DNA of 64,000 nucleotides from Methanothrix harundinacea 6Ac (GTDB lineage: Archaea > Halobacteriota > Methanosarcinia > Methanotrichales > Methanotrichaceae), in the NCBI RefSeq assembly GCF_000235565.1, contig NC_017527.1, positions 372,001 through 436,000 on the forward strand. The letters are read 5' to 3'. The notes under the pieces are model-generated. The model had not been told where the DNA came from and did not search any database. It saw only the letters and a list, made by a program, of their open reading frames with translations. The position numbers were made by a program, and so were the translations under genes. Positions 53,075 to 61,697 of the stretch are shown in pieces (the stretch's first letter is position 1; each line of letters starts with the position of its first letter).

Positions 53075-54334
53075 TCAGAGCCCCATCGCCGCTTTCAAGA
53101 TTTCGAAGACCTCGGTGTTGTCGATGAGCCCCCGGGAAAATTCGATCGCCCCAGGGCCGCTCGCGAAGATGGGGACGTCGGTGGCGGTGTGGGATGCCTC
53201 CTCCAGGATCTGGAGGTCGGCGTAGGAGTCGCTGACGGGGTAGGCTCCGGATCCGAAGTTGGGGGCCCAGCCCTCGATGTACTCGCTGCTGTTGGCTCCC
53301 AGAACCAGGCCTCCGCACTCGTGGTCAGCGGTGACGACCACCAGGGTCTCAGGGTTTTCGGCCGCGTAGTCCAGGGCTACCTTGACGGCCTCGTCGAAGG
53401 CTAGGGTGTCACCGACCGCCCTCTTGTAGTCCCGGGCGTGGCCGGCGTGGTCTATCCTCGCCCCCTCCACAATGAGGAAGAAGCCGTCATCGTCCCTGGA
53501 GAGGATTTCGATGGCCTTCTCGGTCATCTCCGCCAGGCTCGGCTCGGCGGCGGGGTCTCGATCCAGCTCGTAGGACATATGGGAGTCGGTGAAGATTCCG
53601 AGGAGCCTATCGGTGGAGGCGGGGTCCACCGCTGAAAGCTCCCTCCCGTTTCTGACCACAGTCCATCCCAGGGAGGGTGCCTCTTCCAGGAGGCTTCTGT
53701 TGTCGAAGGAGAACTTGCTCGCGCCGCCTCCCATGGCCACCTCCATATCGCTCTCGATGCACTGCTCTGCGATCTCATCCTCCCAGTCCCGGAAGGCGAC
53801 GTGGGAGTAGTATCCGGCAGGGGTGGCGTGGGTGATCCTGGAGGTGCTGACGACGCCGGTGGCCTTTCCTGCCTCATCGGCCATCTCCAGGATCGTCTTC
53901 AGGGGAACGGCGTACAGAGTGGCGTTATTCCGTCCCATGATCTCGCCATGAGCTGTGATGTTGCCGACGCTGATGACGTCGTTGTAGGTCTTCTGGCCGG
54001 TGGCCATGGCCGTCACCGCGGCGGCGGAGTCGGTGATCCAGCTGTCCAGGGAGTGGGTGGAGATGTGCCCAGCATACTCCATCCCGTCCATGTACAGCCT
54101 GGTAGTCTGGTAGTTGTCCAGGGTGGGCTGGTAGCCGGGCTGGTCTCCGCCGGCCTTCTCCCATCGCGCGGCGGTGAGCTGGGCGTATCCCATGCCGTCG
54201 CCGATCAGGAATATGACGCTCTTTGCACCGTCTGCTGTTTCCTCTCCAACCTCCGCTCCCATGGCCGTCATGGGAAGCGAAGCTGTAGCGAACAATATCG
54301 CCAAAACCCAGAGGGTTGAATGGTTCCTTCTCAT
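53075..54334 (-). CDS. phoA: Alkaline phosphatase
   Basis: A 419-residue secreted enzyme. A signal peptide (residues 1-26, STLWVLAILFATASLPMTAMG) precedes IFLIGDGMGYAQLTAAR. The nucleophile is Ser in WITDSAAAVTAMATG; zinc and magnesium ligands lie in VEGARIDHAGHARD, VTADHECGGLVLG and EASHTATDVPIFASGPG. It releases phosphate from organic esters outside the cell. A Pho-type promoter 157-171 bases upstream implies a leader of about 105 bases. GAGGTATAGGG precedes the ATG. Confidence 0.95.
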   Translation of the reverse strand: MRRNHSTLWVLAILFATASLPMTAMGAEVGEETADGAKSVIFLIGDGMGYAQLTAARWEKAGGDQPGYQPTLDNYQTTRLYMDGMEYAGHISTHSLDSWITDSAAAVTAMATGQKTYNDVISVGNITAHGEIMGRNNATLYAVPLKTILEMADEAGKATGVVSTSRITHATPAGYYSHVAFRDWEDEIAEQCIESDMEVAMGGGASKFSFDNRSLLEEAPSLGWTVVRNGRELSAVDPASTDRLLGIFTDSHMSYELDRDPAAEPSLAEMTEKAIEILSRDDDGFFLIVEGARIDHAGHARDYKRAVGDTLAFDEAVKVALDYAAENPETLVVVTADHECGGLVLGANSSEYIEGWAPNFGSGAYPVSDSYADLQILEEASHTATDVPIFASGPGAIEFSRGLIDNTEVFEILKAAMGL

Positions 54335-54438
54335 CCCTATACCTCATCAGTCAGTTTTCGCGGCGTTTCTGCGGCACAAGTCAGTCATTTCAGAAGGGGG
54401 CTCCGCCATCGCCGCGATCGACTGAAGGAGATGGGTCT

Positions 54439-54505
54439 ATGTAAGAGTTGCACAAATATAATAAATAGTCTTACTTATTTCATAGTCTCCATATTTTCTA
54501 TATAG
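54439..54505 (-). promoter_or_regulatory. Pho-type promoter of phoA
   Basis: Reading the minus strand: box CTATATAGAAAATAT (54505-54491; 13/15 to the identical box of the pst genes), TATA box CTATTTAT (54468-54461, 37 bases from box start) and TTACAT (54444-54439), 24 bases after the TATA start. Confidence 0.6.
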
Positions 54506-54587
54506 ATCGGGCCCCCTGGACCTGTAACCGGGTCGCCCTCCTCCCCCTGAGCAGAGGTTGGATAAAGGTCAGCCCAGCCCACGTATT

Positions 54588-54646
54588 GTATATAGAATAT
54601 ATTCCCGAATTTTCTCTATATATTTAATGTGGGCAAGTTGCTTATA
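54588..54646 (+). promoter_or_regulatory. Pho-type promoter of pstC (copy 1)
   Basis: Box GTATATAGAATATAT (54588-54602) is identical to those of pstS copies 1 and 2. CTATATAT (54616-54623) serves as TATA box, 28 bases from the box start, and TTATAGCAG (54642-54650), also present in the pstS copy 1 leader, follows 26 bases later. Confidence 0.65.
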
Positions 54647-54668
54647 GCAGGGGGCCCTCGACGCCTCC

Positions 54669-55586
54669 ATGGATCTTTCGAAGAAGAGAAGAGGACCAAT
54701 CCGCCGCCAGGTCGGCGAGCGGATCATCGAGTCCTCCTTCTTCTTCGCCGCCATCGCCTCGATCCTGGTGATGGTCCTCATCTTCTACTTCCTGATCCGC
54801 GAGAGCCTTGTAGCCTTCCAGGAGGTGGGTGTATTCGACCTCGTCTTCGGGATGAAGTGGCACTCCGCCGGGGAGATCTTCGGTATGACCCCCATCATCG
54901 TGGGATCGATCATGGTGACCCTCCTCGCCCTCATCATCAACATCGCCGTGGGGGTTCCCCTGGCGGTGTACCTCTCGGAGCTGGCCGGACCCAGGAGCCG
55001 CTCGATATTGAAGCCGGCGATAGAGCTCTTGGCCGGGGTCCCCTCCATCGTATACGGCTTCCTCGGGGTCCTCATTCTCGTCGCCTACCTGGAGCGGAGC
55101 TTCGATATGCTGACGGGCCGGTCGATCCTGGCGGGGTCGATCCTCCTTGGGATCATGTTCATCCCCGCCCTGACGACGATCTGCGAGGACGCCCTCCGGG
55201 CCGTCCCCCGGGAGTTCAAGGAGGGGTCCCTGGCTCTGGGGGCGACCCGGTGGCAGACGGTCCGGCGGGTCACCCTCCCGGCCGCCTCCTCCGGGATCAT
55301 CGCCGCCGTCGTCCTCAACGTCGGGAACATCATCGGTGAGACGATGGCCGCCCTCCTGGTGGTGGGGAACGTGGCGCGGCTGCCTTCCCCCATCTTCGAC
55401 GTCTTCGACCCCAGCGCCATCTTCACCTCCGTCATCGCCGGGGAGATGGGGGAGGTTCCCCACGGATCGATCCACTACCATGCCCTCTTCGCCGTCGGTT
55501 TCGTCCTCCTCGCCATCGTCACCCTCCTCAACATCTCGGCGGACCTGGTCAGGGCTGCCATCAAGAAGAAGTTCGGTGGATATTGA
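54669..55586 (+). CDS. pstC: Phosphate ABC transporter permease PstC (copy 1)
   Basis: A 305-residue permease with about six transmembrane segments. The conserved region near the cytoplasmic loop reads EDALRAVPREFKEGSLALGATRWQT, the EAA motif that contacts the ATPase. ELLAGVPSIVYGFLGV and the C-terminal HALFAVGFVLLAIV are PstC-typical. With PstA it forms the phosphate channel. It is nearly duplicated by the next gene. Confidence 0.93.
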   Translation: MDLSKKRRGPIRRQVGERIIESSFFFAAIASILVMVLIFYFLIRESLVAFQEVGVFDLVFGMKWHSAGEIFGMTPIIVGSIMVTLLALIINIAVGVPLAVYLSELAGPRSRSILKPAIELLAGVPSIVYGFLGVLILVAYLERSFDMLTGRSILAGSILLGIMFIPALTTICEDALRAVPREFKEGSLALGATRWQTVRRVTLPAASSGIIAAVVLNVGNIIGETMAALLVVGNVARLPSPIFDVFDPSAIFTSVIAGEMGEVPHGSIHYHALFAVGFVLLAIVTLLNISADLVRAAIKKKFGGY

Positions 55587-55622
55587 CGGAGCTGCCGACG
55601 ATCTCCGCCGATCGGGACCCAG

Positions 55623-55670
55623 ATATATAGCGGTACCTACCCTATATAGTGAATATAGATAAGTGCTTTA
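55623..55670 (+). promoter_or_regulatory. Weak Pho-type promoter of pstC (copy 2)
   Basis: Half-box ATATATAG (55623-55630), TATA-like CTATATAG (55642-55649, 19 bases from half-box start) and CTTTAAG beginning 24 bases after the TATA start. It is the most degenerate member of the set. Confidence 0.4.
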
Positions 55671-55690
55671 AGCGATGAAAGATCGGTCAG

Positions 55691-56617
55691 ATGAATAGCA
55701 TGGACCACCCAGAGAAGCGGAGGCCGCCCCGGTCTCGCAGATACGGCGATCGCTTTGTGGAGGCGCTCCTATTCTCTGCCGCCATCACCTCCATCCTGGC
55801 GATGCTTCTGATCTTCTACTTCCTCACCTTCGAGAGCTTCCTCGCCTTCCGGGAGGTGGGGGTCTTCGATATGCTCCTGGGGCAGAAGTGGCATCCCGCC
55901 GGGGAGGTCTTCGGGATGGCGCCGATCATAGCGGGCTCAGTCCTCATCACCACCATCGCCCTCATCATAAACATCCTGGTGGGGGTGCCCCTGGCGATAT
56001 ACCTCTCGGAGCTCGCGGGCCGCCGGTCCCGGGAGTTTCTAAAGCCGGCGATAGAGCTCTTGGCCGGGGTCCCCTCCATCGTCTACGGCTTCCTCGGAGT
56101 CCTCGTCCTGGTGGTTTACCTGGAGCGGAGCTTCAACATGCTGACGGGCCGGTCGATCCTGGCGGGGGCGATCCTCCTCGGGATCATGTTCATCCCCGCC
56201 CTGACGACGATCTGCGAGGACGCCCTCAGGGCCGTCCCCAAGGAGTTCAAGGAGGGGTCTCTGGCCCTGGGGGCGACCCGCTGGCAGACGGTCCGGCGGG
56301 TCACCCTCCCGGCCGCCTCCTCGGGGATCATAGCCGCCGTCATCCTCAACGTCGGCCGGATCATCGGGGAGACGATGGCCGCCCTCCTGGTGGTGGGGAA
56401 TGTGGCCCGTCTGCCGTCCCCCATCTTCGACGCCTTCGACCGGGGCGCCATCTTCACCTCGGTCATCGCCGGGGAGATGGGGGAGGTGGCCCACGGATCG
56501 ATCCACTACCACGCCCTCTTCGCCGTCGGTTTCGTCCTCCTCGCCATCGTCACCATCCTGAACATCTCGGCGGACCTCGTCAGGGCGGCGATCCAGAAGC
56601 GGTTTGGAGGGTACTGA
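55691..56617 (+). CDS. pstC: Phosphate ABC transporter permease PstC (copy 2)
   Basis: A 308-residue near-duplicate of the preceding permease, with the same EAA loop (EDALRAVPKEFKEGSLALGATRWQT) and membrane pattern. The N-terminal 40 residues differ most. Long blocks of DNA are identical to copy 1. It is followed after one base by pstA. ATG 55691 or the ATG three codons later could start. Confidence 0.92.
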   Translation: MNSMDHPEKRRPPRSRRYGDRFVEALLFSAAITSILAMLLIFYFLTFESFLAFREVGVFDMLLGQKWHPAGEVFGMAPIIAGSVLITTIALIINILVGVPLAIYLSELAGRRSREFLKPAIELLAGVPSIVYGFLGVLVLVVYLERSFNMLTGRSILAGAILLGIMFIPALTTICEDALRAVPKEFKEGSLALGATRWQTVRRVTLPAASSGIIAAVILNVGRIIGETMAALLVVGNVARLPSPIFDAFDRGAIFTSVIAGEMGEVAHGSIHYHALFAVGFVLLAIVTILNISADLVRAAIQKRFGGY

Positions 56618-56618
56618 T

Positions 56619-57893
56619 ATGAAGAAGATCAGGCCAGTTCCCCTGGCCTCGATCGCCGTCGCCCTCGTCATCCTCACATCTTCTCTCGTCTACCTCGTCC
56701 TCCAGCCCGGCAAGATCCCCCTCGTCTCCTTCTGGATGGGGGGGCTCCTCCTCAACCTCCTCCTCATCTCCGCCTCGGCCCTCGCCCTCCGCCGGGAGGC
56801 GCAGGATGGTGCCCCCTCCCTCTGGACCGCGGGACGGCTCCTTCCGCTGTCGGCAGATCTCGTCTACATCCTGGCCGTCGTCCTTTTGATCTCCTCCGGC
56901 CGGGTCGGCCCAGACCTAAAGCTCGAGCTTCTGGGGCTGAGCGCCGTCTTCACCTACCCCATCGTCCTCCCCTTCCTCGTATTCATCGGGAGCTTCCTTG
57001 CGATAAAGGACTCCATCAACCTCCTCTACGGTTACAGCTCCCGGGGGAGGGAGGTCCTCGTCTTCTCCATGGTCCGGCTCTCAGCGGTCTTCACCCTCCT
57101 CCTTCTGGGGGGGATCATATCCGTCATCCTCTTCCGGGGGATCGGGGCGATAAGCTGGGAGTTTCTGACCCAGCCTCACTTCCGCCTCGGGACGGAGGGG
57201 GGGATCAGCACCTGCATCCAGGGTACCTTCTGGCTGGTGATGGGGGCGATGCTCATCTCCGCCCCCCTGGGGATCGGGGCCGCCATCTACCTCAACGAGT
57301 ACTCCAGGCACTCCGGGCTGAAGCGGGTCGTCACCATCGCCGTCGGCTGTCTCAACGGCGTCCCCTCCGTCGTCTACGGCCTCTTCGGCCTCGCCTTTTT
57401 GGTCGCGACCTTCGGCCTCTCGCTCTTGGCGGGGTCGATCATCCTGGGGCTGATGAACCTGCCGACGATCATCCTCACCAGCCAGGAGGCGCTGAAGAGC
57501 GTTCCAAACTCCTTGCGGGAGGGGAGCGTCGCCCTGGGGGCTAGCAGGTGGCAGACGGTGAGGAAGGTGGTCATCCCCTCGGCCCTCCCCGGGGTCCTGA
57601 CGGGGCTGATCATCGGAGTGGCGAGGGCCGCCGGCGAGACGGCCCCGATTATGTGGACCGCCGTCACCTTCTCCGCCACCCCCGTCACCATGTACTACGG
57701 CGTCGTCCCCGACGTCACCCAGCCCGTCAACAACCTCTGCTACCACCTCCTCAACCTGATCTACTTCCTGGGGGCCTGGGACGTGGAGGAGAAGGCCTGG
57801 GGGACGGCCCTCGTCCTCCTGGCCCTGGTCCTATCCATCAACATGGTGGCGATCTTCGTCAGGAACCACTACCGAAAGAAGATCTCGTGGTGA
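56619..57893 (+). CDS. pstA: Phosphate ABC transporter permease PstA with extended N-terminus
   Basis: A 424-residue protein. The C-terminal 280 residues are PstA: GGISTCIQGTFWLVMGAML, GCLNGVPSVVYGLFGLAF, the EAA loop SQEALKSVPNSLREGSVALGASRWQT and ARAAGETAPIMWTAVTF. About 135 extra N-terminal residues add four hydrophobic segments (residues about 7-27, 32-55, 70-90, 100-128), as in some long PstA forms. I use ATG 56619 after GGAGGG. pstB does not follow. Confidence 0.92.
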   Translation: MKKIRPVPLASIAVALVILTSSLVYLVLQPGKIPLVSFWMGGLLLNLLLISASALALRREAQDGAPSLWTAGRLLPLSADLVYILAVVLLISSGRVGPDLKLELLGLSAVFTYPIVLPFLVFIGSFLAIKDSINLLYGYSSRGREVLVFSMVRLSAVFTLLLLGGIISVILFRGIGAISWEFLTQPHFRLGTEGGISTCIQGTFWLVMGAMLISAPLGIGAAIYLNEYSRHSGLKRVVTIAVGCLNGVPSVVYGLFGLAFLVATFGLSLLAGSIILGLMNLPTIILTSQEALKSVPNSLREGSVALGASRWQTVRKVVIPSALPGVLTGLIIGVARAAGETAPIMWTAVTFSATPVTMYYGVVPDVTQPVNNLCYHLLNLIYFLGAWDVEEKAWGTALVLLALVLSINMVAIFVRNHYRKKISW

Positions 57894-57940
57894 GCCCCCA
57901 CCCCAGAACTTTTATCATTTCAGCGGCATAAGAGTCGGGC

Positions 57941-59335
57941 ATGATACCGATCTCTCCCGACGAGATGAGAGCCGTCGACGCCAACTGCACCTACTTTGGG
58001 CTCCTCCCAATACAGCTGATGGAGAACGCCGGGTCAGCCCTCGCCTCGGAGGCGAGGAGGAGGGCTCGCGGCAAGAAGATAGCCGTCGTCGCCGGGCGGG
58101 GGAACAATGGCGGGGACGCCCTCGTCGCCGCGCGGCACCTCGCCGACCTCGAGGTGACGGTCTTTCTCCTCGGCAGGTCGAGGGAGATCGCCACCCAGGA
58201 GGCGCGGCAGAACTGGGAGATTCTGGAGCACCTAAACTTCGACCTCCGGGAGGTCCGGTGCTCGGAGGAGCTGGAACCCCTCTCCCGCTACGACCTGATC
58301 CTGGACGCTATCTTCGGGACGGGAGTCCGCGGCCCCGTCCGGGGGCTGGAGGCGGAGGCGATCGACGCCATCAACTCCTCGGGGAGGCCCGTCCTCTCGG
58401 TGGACGTACCGAGCGGCCTTGGTACCGAGAAGGCCGTCGAACCCGACGCCACCGTCACCTTCCACCGGCCGAAGGTGGCCATCCCCGGGGAGGTGGTGGT
58501 GGCGGGGATCGGGATACCTCCGGCAGCGGAGTTCTATGTGGGGCCCGGGGACCTAGGCCTCGTCGCCCGCCGGGCCTCCGAGAGCCACAAGGGGGAGAAC
58601 GGCCGGGTCCTGGTGATCGGGGGCGGCCCCTATTCCGGGGCTCCTGCCCTGGCGGCGATGGCCGCCCTCCGGGCCGGGGCGGACCTCGCGACCGTCGCCG
58701 CCCCCAGGAACGTCGCCGGGATCATCGCCGGCCTCTCCCCAAACCTGATAGTACGCCCATTATCCGACGACCACCTCTCCCCCGGCGACCTGGACCTTAT
58801 CAGGGAGCTCTTGCCCCGCCACGACGTCGTCGTCGTCGGGATGGGGCTCGGAAGGCACCCGGAGACGAGGGAGGCCCTGGCGGAGCTGATCCCCGAGTGC
58901 GGCAAGGCGGTCATCGACGCCGACGCCCTCCTCCCGGGGATACCCCTCCAGGGGATCATCACCCCCCACGAGAGCGAGTTTAGGAGGGTGAGCACCATCA
59001 GGGTGCCGCCGGGGCGGGTCGAGAAAGAGACGTTGATGAGCTTCGCCCGGGACATGACGCTCACCGTCCTCCTCAAGGGGAAGGTCGACCTGATCACCGA
59101 CGGTTCCGTCGTCAGAGGGAATGCCACCGGCAATGCCGGCATGACGGTGGGCGGCACCGGGGACGTCCTCGCCGGGATCGCCGGAGCCTTCTACTCCAAG
59201 GCCCCGCCCCTCCGGGCCGCCGTCGCCGCCGCCTTCGTCAACGGGACCGCTGGGGATCTCGCCTTCGTCGAGAAGGGCTACTCCCTCCTCGCCACCGACG
59301 TCATAGAGAAGATCCCTGCCGCCATGAGGCTCTGA
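57941..59335 (+). CDS. nnr: Bifunctional NAD(P)H-hydrate epimerase/dehydratase
   Basis: A 464-residue fusion that repairs hydrated NAD(P)H. Residues 1-205 are the epimerase (YjeF_N): GRGNNGGDALVAARHLAD and VDVPSGLG. Residues 215-460 are the ADP- or ATP-dependent dehydratase of ribokinase fold: GRVLVIGGGPYSGAPALAAMA, ITPHESEFRR and NAGMTVGGTGDVLAGI. A TATA-like CTTTTATC at 57909-57916 suggests an almost leaderless mRNA. Confidence 0.95.
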   Translation: MIPISPDEMRAVDANCTYFGLLPIQLMENAGSALASEARRRARGKKIAVVAGRGNNGGDALVAARHLADLEVTVFLLGRSREIATQEARQNWEILEHLNFDLREVRCSEELEPLSRYDLILDAIFGTGVRGPVRGLEAEAIDAINSSGRPVLSVDVPSGLGTEKAVEPDATVTFHRPKVAIPGEVVVAGIGIPPAAEFYVGPGDLGLVARRASESHKGENGRVLVIGGGPYSGAPALAAMAALRAGADLATVAAPRNVAGIIAGLSPNLIVRPLSDDHLSPGDLDLIRELLPRHDVVVVGMGLGRHPETREALAELIPECGKAVIDADALLPGIPLQGIITPHESEFRRVSTIRVPPGRVEKETLMSFARDMTLTVLLKGKVDLITDGSVVRGNATGNAGMTVGGTGDVLAGIAGAFYSKAPPLRAAVAAAFVNGTAGDLAFVEKGYSLLATDVIEKIPAAMRL

Positions 59336-59357
59336 CTTCTGGAGATGGGATCGGATC

Positions 59358-59825
59358 ATGCCGTTCGGGGACCGGTGGGGATCAAGGGGCGGGATGGTGG
59401 AGATCACCGAGAAGCCCGTCGTTGGGCGGAGGGCCGTAGCCTCCGGCATCATCCGCCTGAAGGGGTCGACGGTCGAGTCGATAAGAGAAGGCGGGGTGAA
59501 GAAGGGGGACGTCCTCACTGTGGCGAGGGTGGCGGCGATCCAGGCGGTGAAGGAGGCGCCCCGGACTATCCCCCTGTGCCACCCGATCCCCATCACCGGG
59601 GTAGAGGTCGACTTCGTCCTCCTCCCCGCCGCCGTCAGAGCGACGGTTGCCGTCACCTCCGTCGGGAGGACCGGGGTCGAGATGGAGGCCCTCGCCGGGG
59701 TCTCGGCGGCGCTCCTCAACGTCTGGGATATGGTAAAGTACCTGGAGAAGGACGGGACGGGAAACTACCCCTCGACCTCTATCGAAGAGATCCGGGTGGT
59801 GGAGAAGAGGAAGGGGGTGGGTTGA
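59358..59825 (+). CDS. moaC: Cyclic pyranopterin monophosphate synthase MoaC
   Basis: A 155-residue enzyme forming cPMP in molybdopterin synthesis: MVEITEKPVVGRRAVASG, TIPLCHPIPITGVEVDF with the catalytic His, and GVEMEALAGVSAALLNVWDMVKYLEKD. ATG 59358 gives a normal-length N-terminus; ATG 59394 (MVEITEK) is a shorter alternative. It follows nnr after 22 bases on the same strand. Confidence 0.95.
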   Translation: MPFGDRWGSRGGMVEITEKPVVGRRAVASGIIRLKGSTVESIREGGVKKGDVLTVARVAAIQAVKEAPRTIPLCHPIPITGVEVDFVLLPAAVRATVAVTSVGRTGVEMEALAGVSAALLNVWDMVKYLEKDGTGNYPSTSIEEIRVVEKRKGVG

Positions 59826-59960
59826 GGAAGGGGTCAGGGGAGCTCTCCATCCCGGATCGTCTCCTCTTCGGATGGGGGTCCGGATATCTTCTGTCGGCGG
59901 GGATCTTCGGAATATAGATCAGGTGAAATAGATAATTATTTATAGAATTTCCTCCAAAAC

Positions 59961-60176
59961 ATGGAACTGCCGTTGGAGTCCGCCCCCTGCCGGGACGATT
60001 TATCCATCGGTTTATGGGCGGAGGGGCTGGACGGGATGAAGCTGGACGCTCAGATCCCGCCCGTCTCGTCTTTGATCCCGCGGGTCGAATCGATCTGCCC
60101 AGATGGAGGGATGTGGATCAAGCCGGCGGTGGAGGGGAGCGCTCCGCCGTCCTGCGGTCGGATGATTCGGGGGTAG
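59961..60176 (+). CDS. Small hypothetical ORF
   Basis: A 71-residue reading frame, MELPLESAPCRDDLSIGLW..., with two late cysteines and no recognised motif. There is no ribosome binding site, but AATTATTTATAG (59933-59944) lies at the right distance for a leaderless transcript beginning at the ATG. The next small gene starts five bases after its stop. Low confidence; it may simply be leader of the next gene. Confidence 0.35.
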   Translation: MELPLESAPCRDDLSIGLWAEGLDGMKLDAQIPPVSSLIPRVESICPDGGMWIKPAVEGSAPPSCGRMIRG

Positions 60177-60181
60177 AGACG

Positions 60182-60361
60182 ATGAACCCAGAGTCGGTCC
60201 TGAATAAGAGCTTAATTGCGATCTACGGGACGGTGCTGCTGATCGGCTTTTTATTGATCTTCATTCTTCCGCCGATCGGCTTCGTGATAGTACTTCTATC
60301 TGCCGTCCTCCTGGTCATCTATGCCCTCCTCTCCGGTCGAAGAGGCGGGCCTCGGCAGTGA
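60182..60361 (+). CDS. Small two-helix membrane protein
   Basis: A 59-residue protein: MNPESVLNKSLIAIYGT, then hydrophobic segments at about 11-29 (IAIYGTVLLIGFLLIFILP) and 31-50 (GFVIVLLSAVLLVIYALL), and a basic tail SGRRGGPRQ. GGGGGTAG precedes ATG 60182. No family recognised, but composition and ribosome site support a real gene. It converges on trpS. Confidence 0.65.
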   Translation: MNPESVLNKSLIAIYGTVLLIGFLLIFILPPIGFVIVLLSAVLLVIYALLSGRRGGPRQ

Positions 60362-60389
60362 TCCTCTCCCGCCGGATATTTCGTTTTTA

Positions 60390-61697
60390 TTATCCCTTAA
60401 GCCCGTACTCCGGGAGCCTCTCCCGGGCGGCCTCCCTCTCCCGCTGGTGCTCGGTCAAAAAGGCCTTGATCCTCTCCGCCGCCTCCTTCTTGCATGACCC
60501 GCAGGTTCTCGTGCCGCTCTTGCATCCATCGAAGACCTCTCCAAGCTCCGCATCGTCCTCGGAGAGGTGGAAGAGCAGAAGCTCGTAGACGGTGCACTTC
60601 TCCGGCTCGCCCCCCAGCTTCTTCTGCTCGACGAGGGACTGCCTACCGCCGGTGACCGCCTTCATCACCTTCTTTCTCGCCTCTTCGGGGTCCTCGGTGA
60701 GGGCTATGTGGCTCTCGGGCCGTGAGGAGGACATCTTGCCGCCGGTGAGGCCGGTCATGAACCGATGGTATAGAGACGCCGGAGGGACGAAGCCGTAGCC
60801 TCCCGCCTCCACCTCCAGGCTCCTCATCGCCTCCTCGACCCTCCCCGAGTCCTTCGCCAAGGCGTCGAAGACGTCGATGTGCTCCTCGTACCGCTTGACC
60901 TTCCTGTAGCCCATCTCCTTCAGGCGCGCGGCGGCGGCATCGATCAGCTCGGTCCCCGCCGCCTTCCCCCGGAGGCTGATGCGCCCCTCCCTCTCCTCCA
61001 CCAGGAACTTTCTCATCCTCCCGGCCAGGTCCCGGGTGAGCCGGATGTGGGCGTCCTGATCCGAGCCGACCGGAATCACCACGGGCTTCGGCCCCCCGTT
61101 CTCGGGGAGCTGGGGGTGGAGGATGTCGGCGCTCTGGACCATGACCGAGACCATGTGGGCGACGTTCGTCTCCCCGGAGAAGCCGTATATCGCCGCCAGC
61201 TCCGAGAACCGAGCGGCGGCCGCCAGCTCGAAGGCGAGGTCCCGGACGGCCCCGCATTCCGACTGGAAGTATATGGTCGCCGACGGCTCGAGCCCCAGGG
61301 CGATGATGCTGAGGATGTACTCCTCGATCCCCATCTCCCGACACCGCTGCCAGCTGATCCCCCGGACCGAGTGGGCCTCCATGTCGGCGATGGCGACGAA
61401 GGCGTCCCCCCCGTGCTTCTGGTGCCAGATGATCTCCTCCATCACCATCTTGCCGCCGAGATGGACCCTCCCGCTGGGCATGAACCCGCTCATCACGGCG
61501 AAGGGGCTCTTCTCCTTCATCGCCTCGACAACCCTATGATAATCGCGGTGGCCAAATATTATATGCCTCTTCATATATGCATGGGGGTCATCGATCTGGG
61601 GCAGGAGATCCTCGAAGCTCGATATCCCGAACTCCTCGAAGAGCTTCGAGTAGTCGTCTATCGAGACTGCGCCCCAGGGGTCCAGCTTCGTTGCCAT
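60390..61697 (-). CDS. trpS: Tryptophan--tRNA ligase
   Basis: A 435-residue class I synthetase of the archaeal/eukaryotic type. [18 protein letters not shown] is the HIGH-like motif and [15 protein letters not shown] the KMSKS motif. The C-terminus has [23 protein letters not shown] on the minus strand (about 61732-61720) puts the transcription start at or near ATG 61697, so it is likely leaderless. It diverges from the phosphoribosyltransferase gene. Confidence 0.96.
   Translation of the reverse strand: MATKLDPWGAVSIDDYSKLFEEFGISSFEDLLPQIDDPHAYMKRHIIFGHRDYHRVVEAMKEKSPFAVMSGFMPSGRVHLGGKMVMEEIIWHQKHGGDAFVAIADMEAHSVRGISWQRCREMGIEEYILSIIALGLEPSATIYFQSECGAVRDLAFELAAAARFSELAAIYGFSGETNVAHMVSVMVQSADILHPQLPENGGPKPVVIPVGSDQDAHIRLTRDLAGRMRKFLVEEREGRISLRGKAAGTELIDAAAARLKEMGYRKVKRYEEHIDVFDALAKDSGRVEEAMRSLEVEAGGYGFVPPASLYHRFMTGLTGGKMSSSRPESHIALTEDPEEARKKVMKAVTGGRQSLVEQKKLGGEPEKCTVYELLLFHLSEDDAELGEVFDGCKSGTRTCGSCKKEAAERIKAFLTEHQREREAARERLPEYGLKG

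Larger units (their letters stand above)
54335..54668. other. 334-base divergent control region between phoA and pstC
   Basis: It contains the minus-strand phoA promoter (54439-54505) and the plus-strand pstC promoter (54588-54646), back to back with 82 bases between boxes. The part next to phoA (54335-54438) would be transcribed as its long leader. No ORF accepted. Confidence 0.6.

Noticed and set aside
54335-54440. Riboswitch in the long phoA leader
   Set aside because: No known riboswitch core or strong hairpin is visible; the leader length itself depends on an unmapped promoter.
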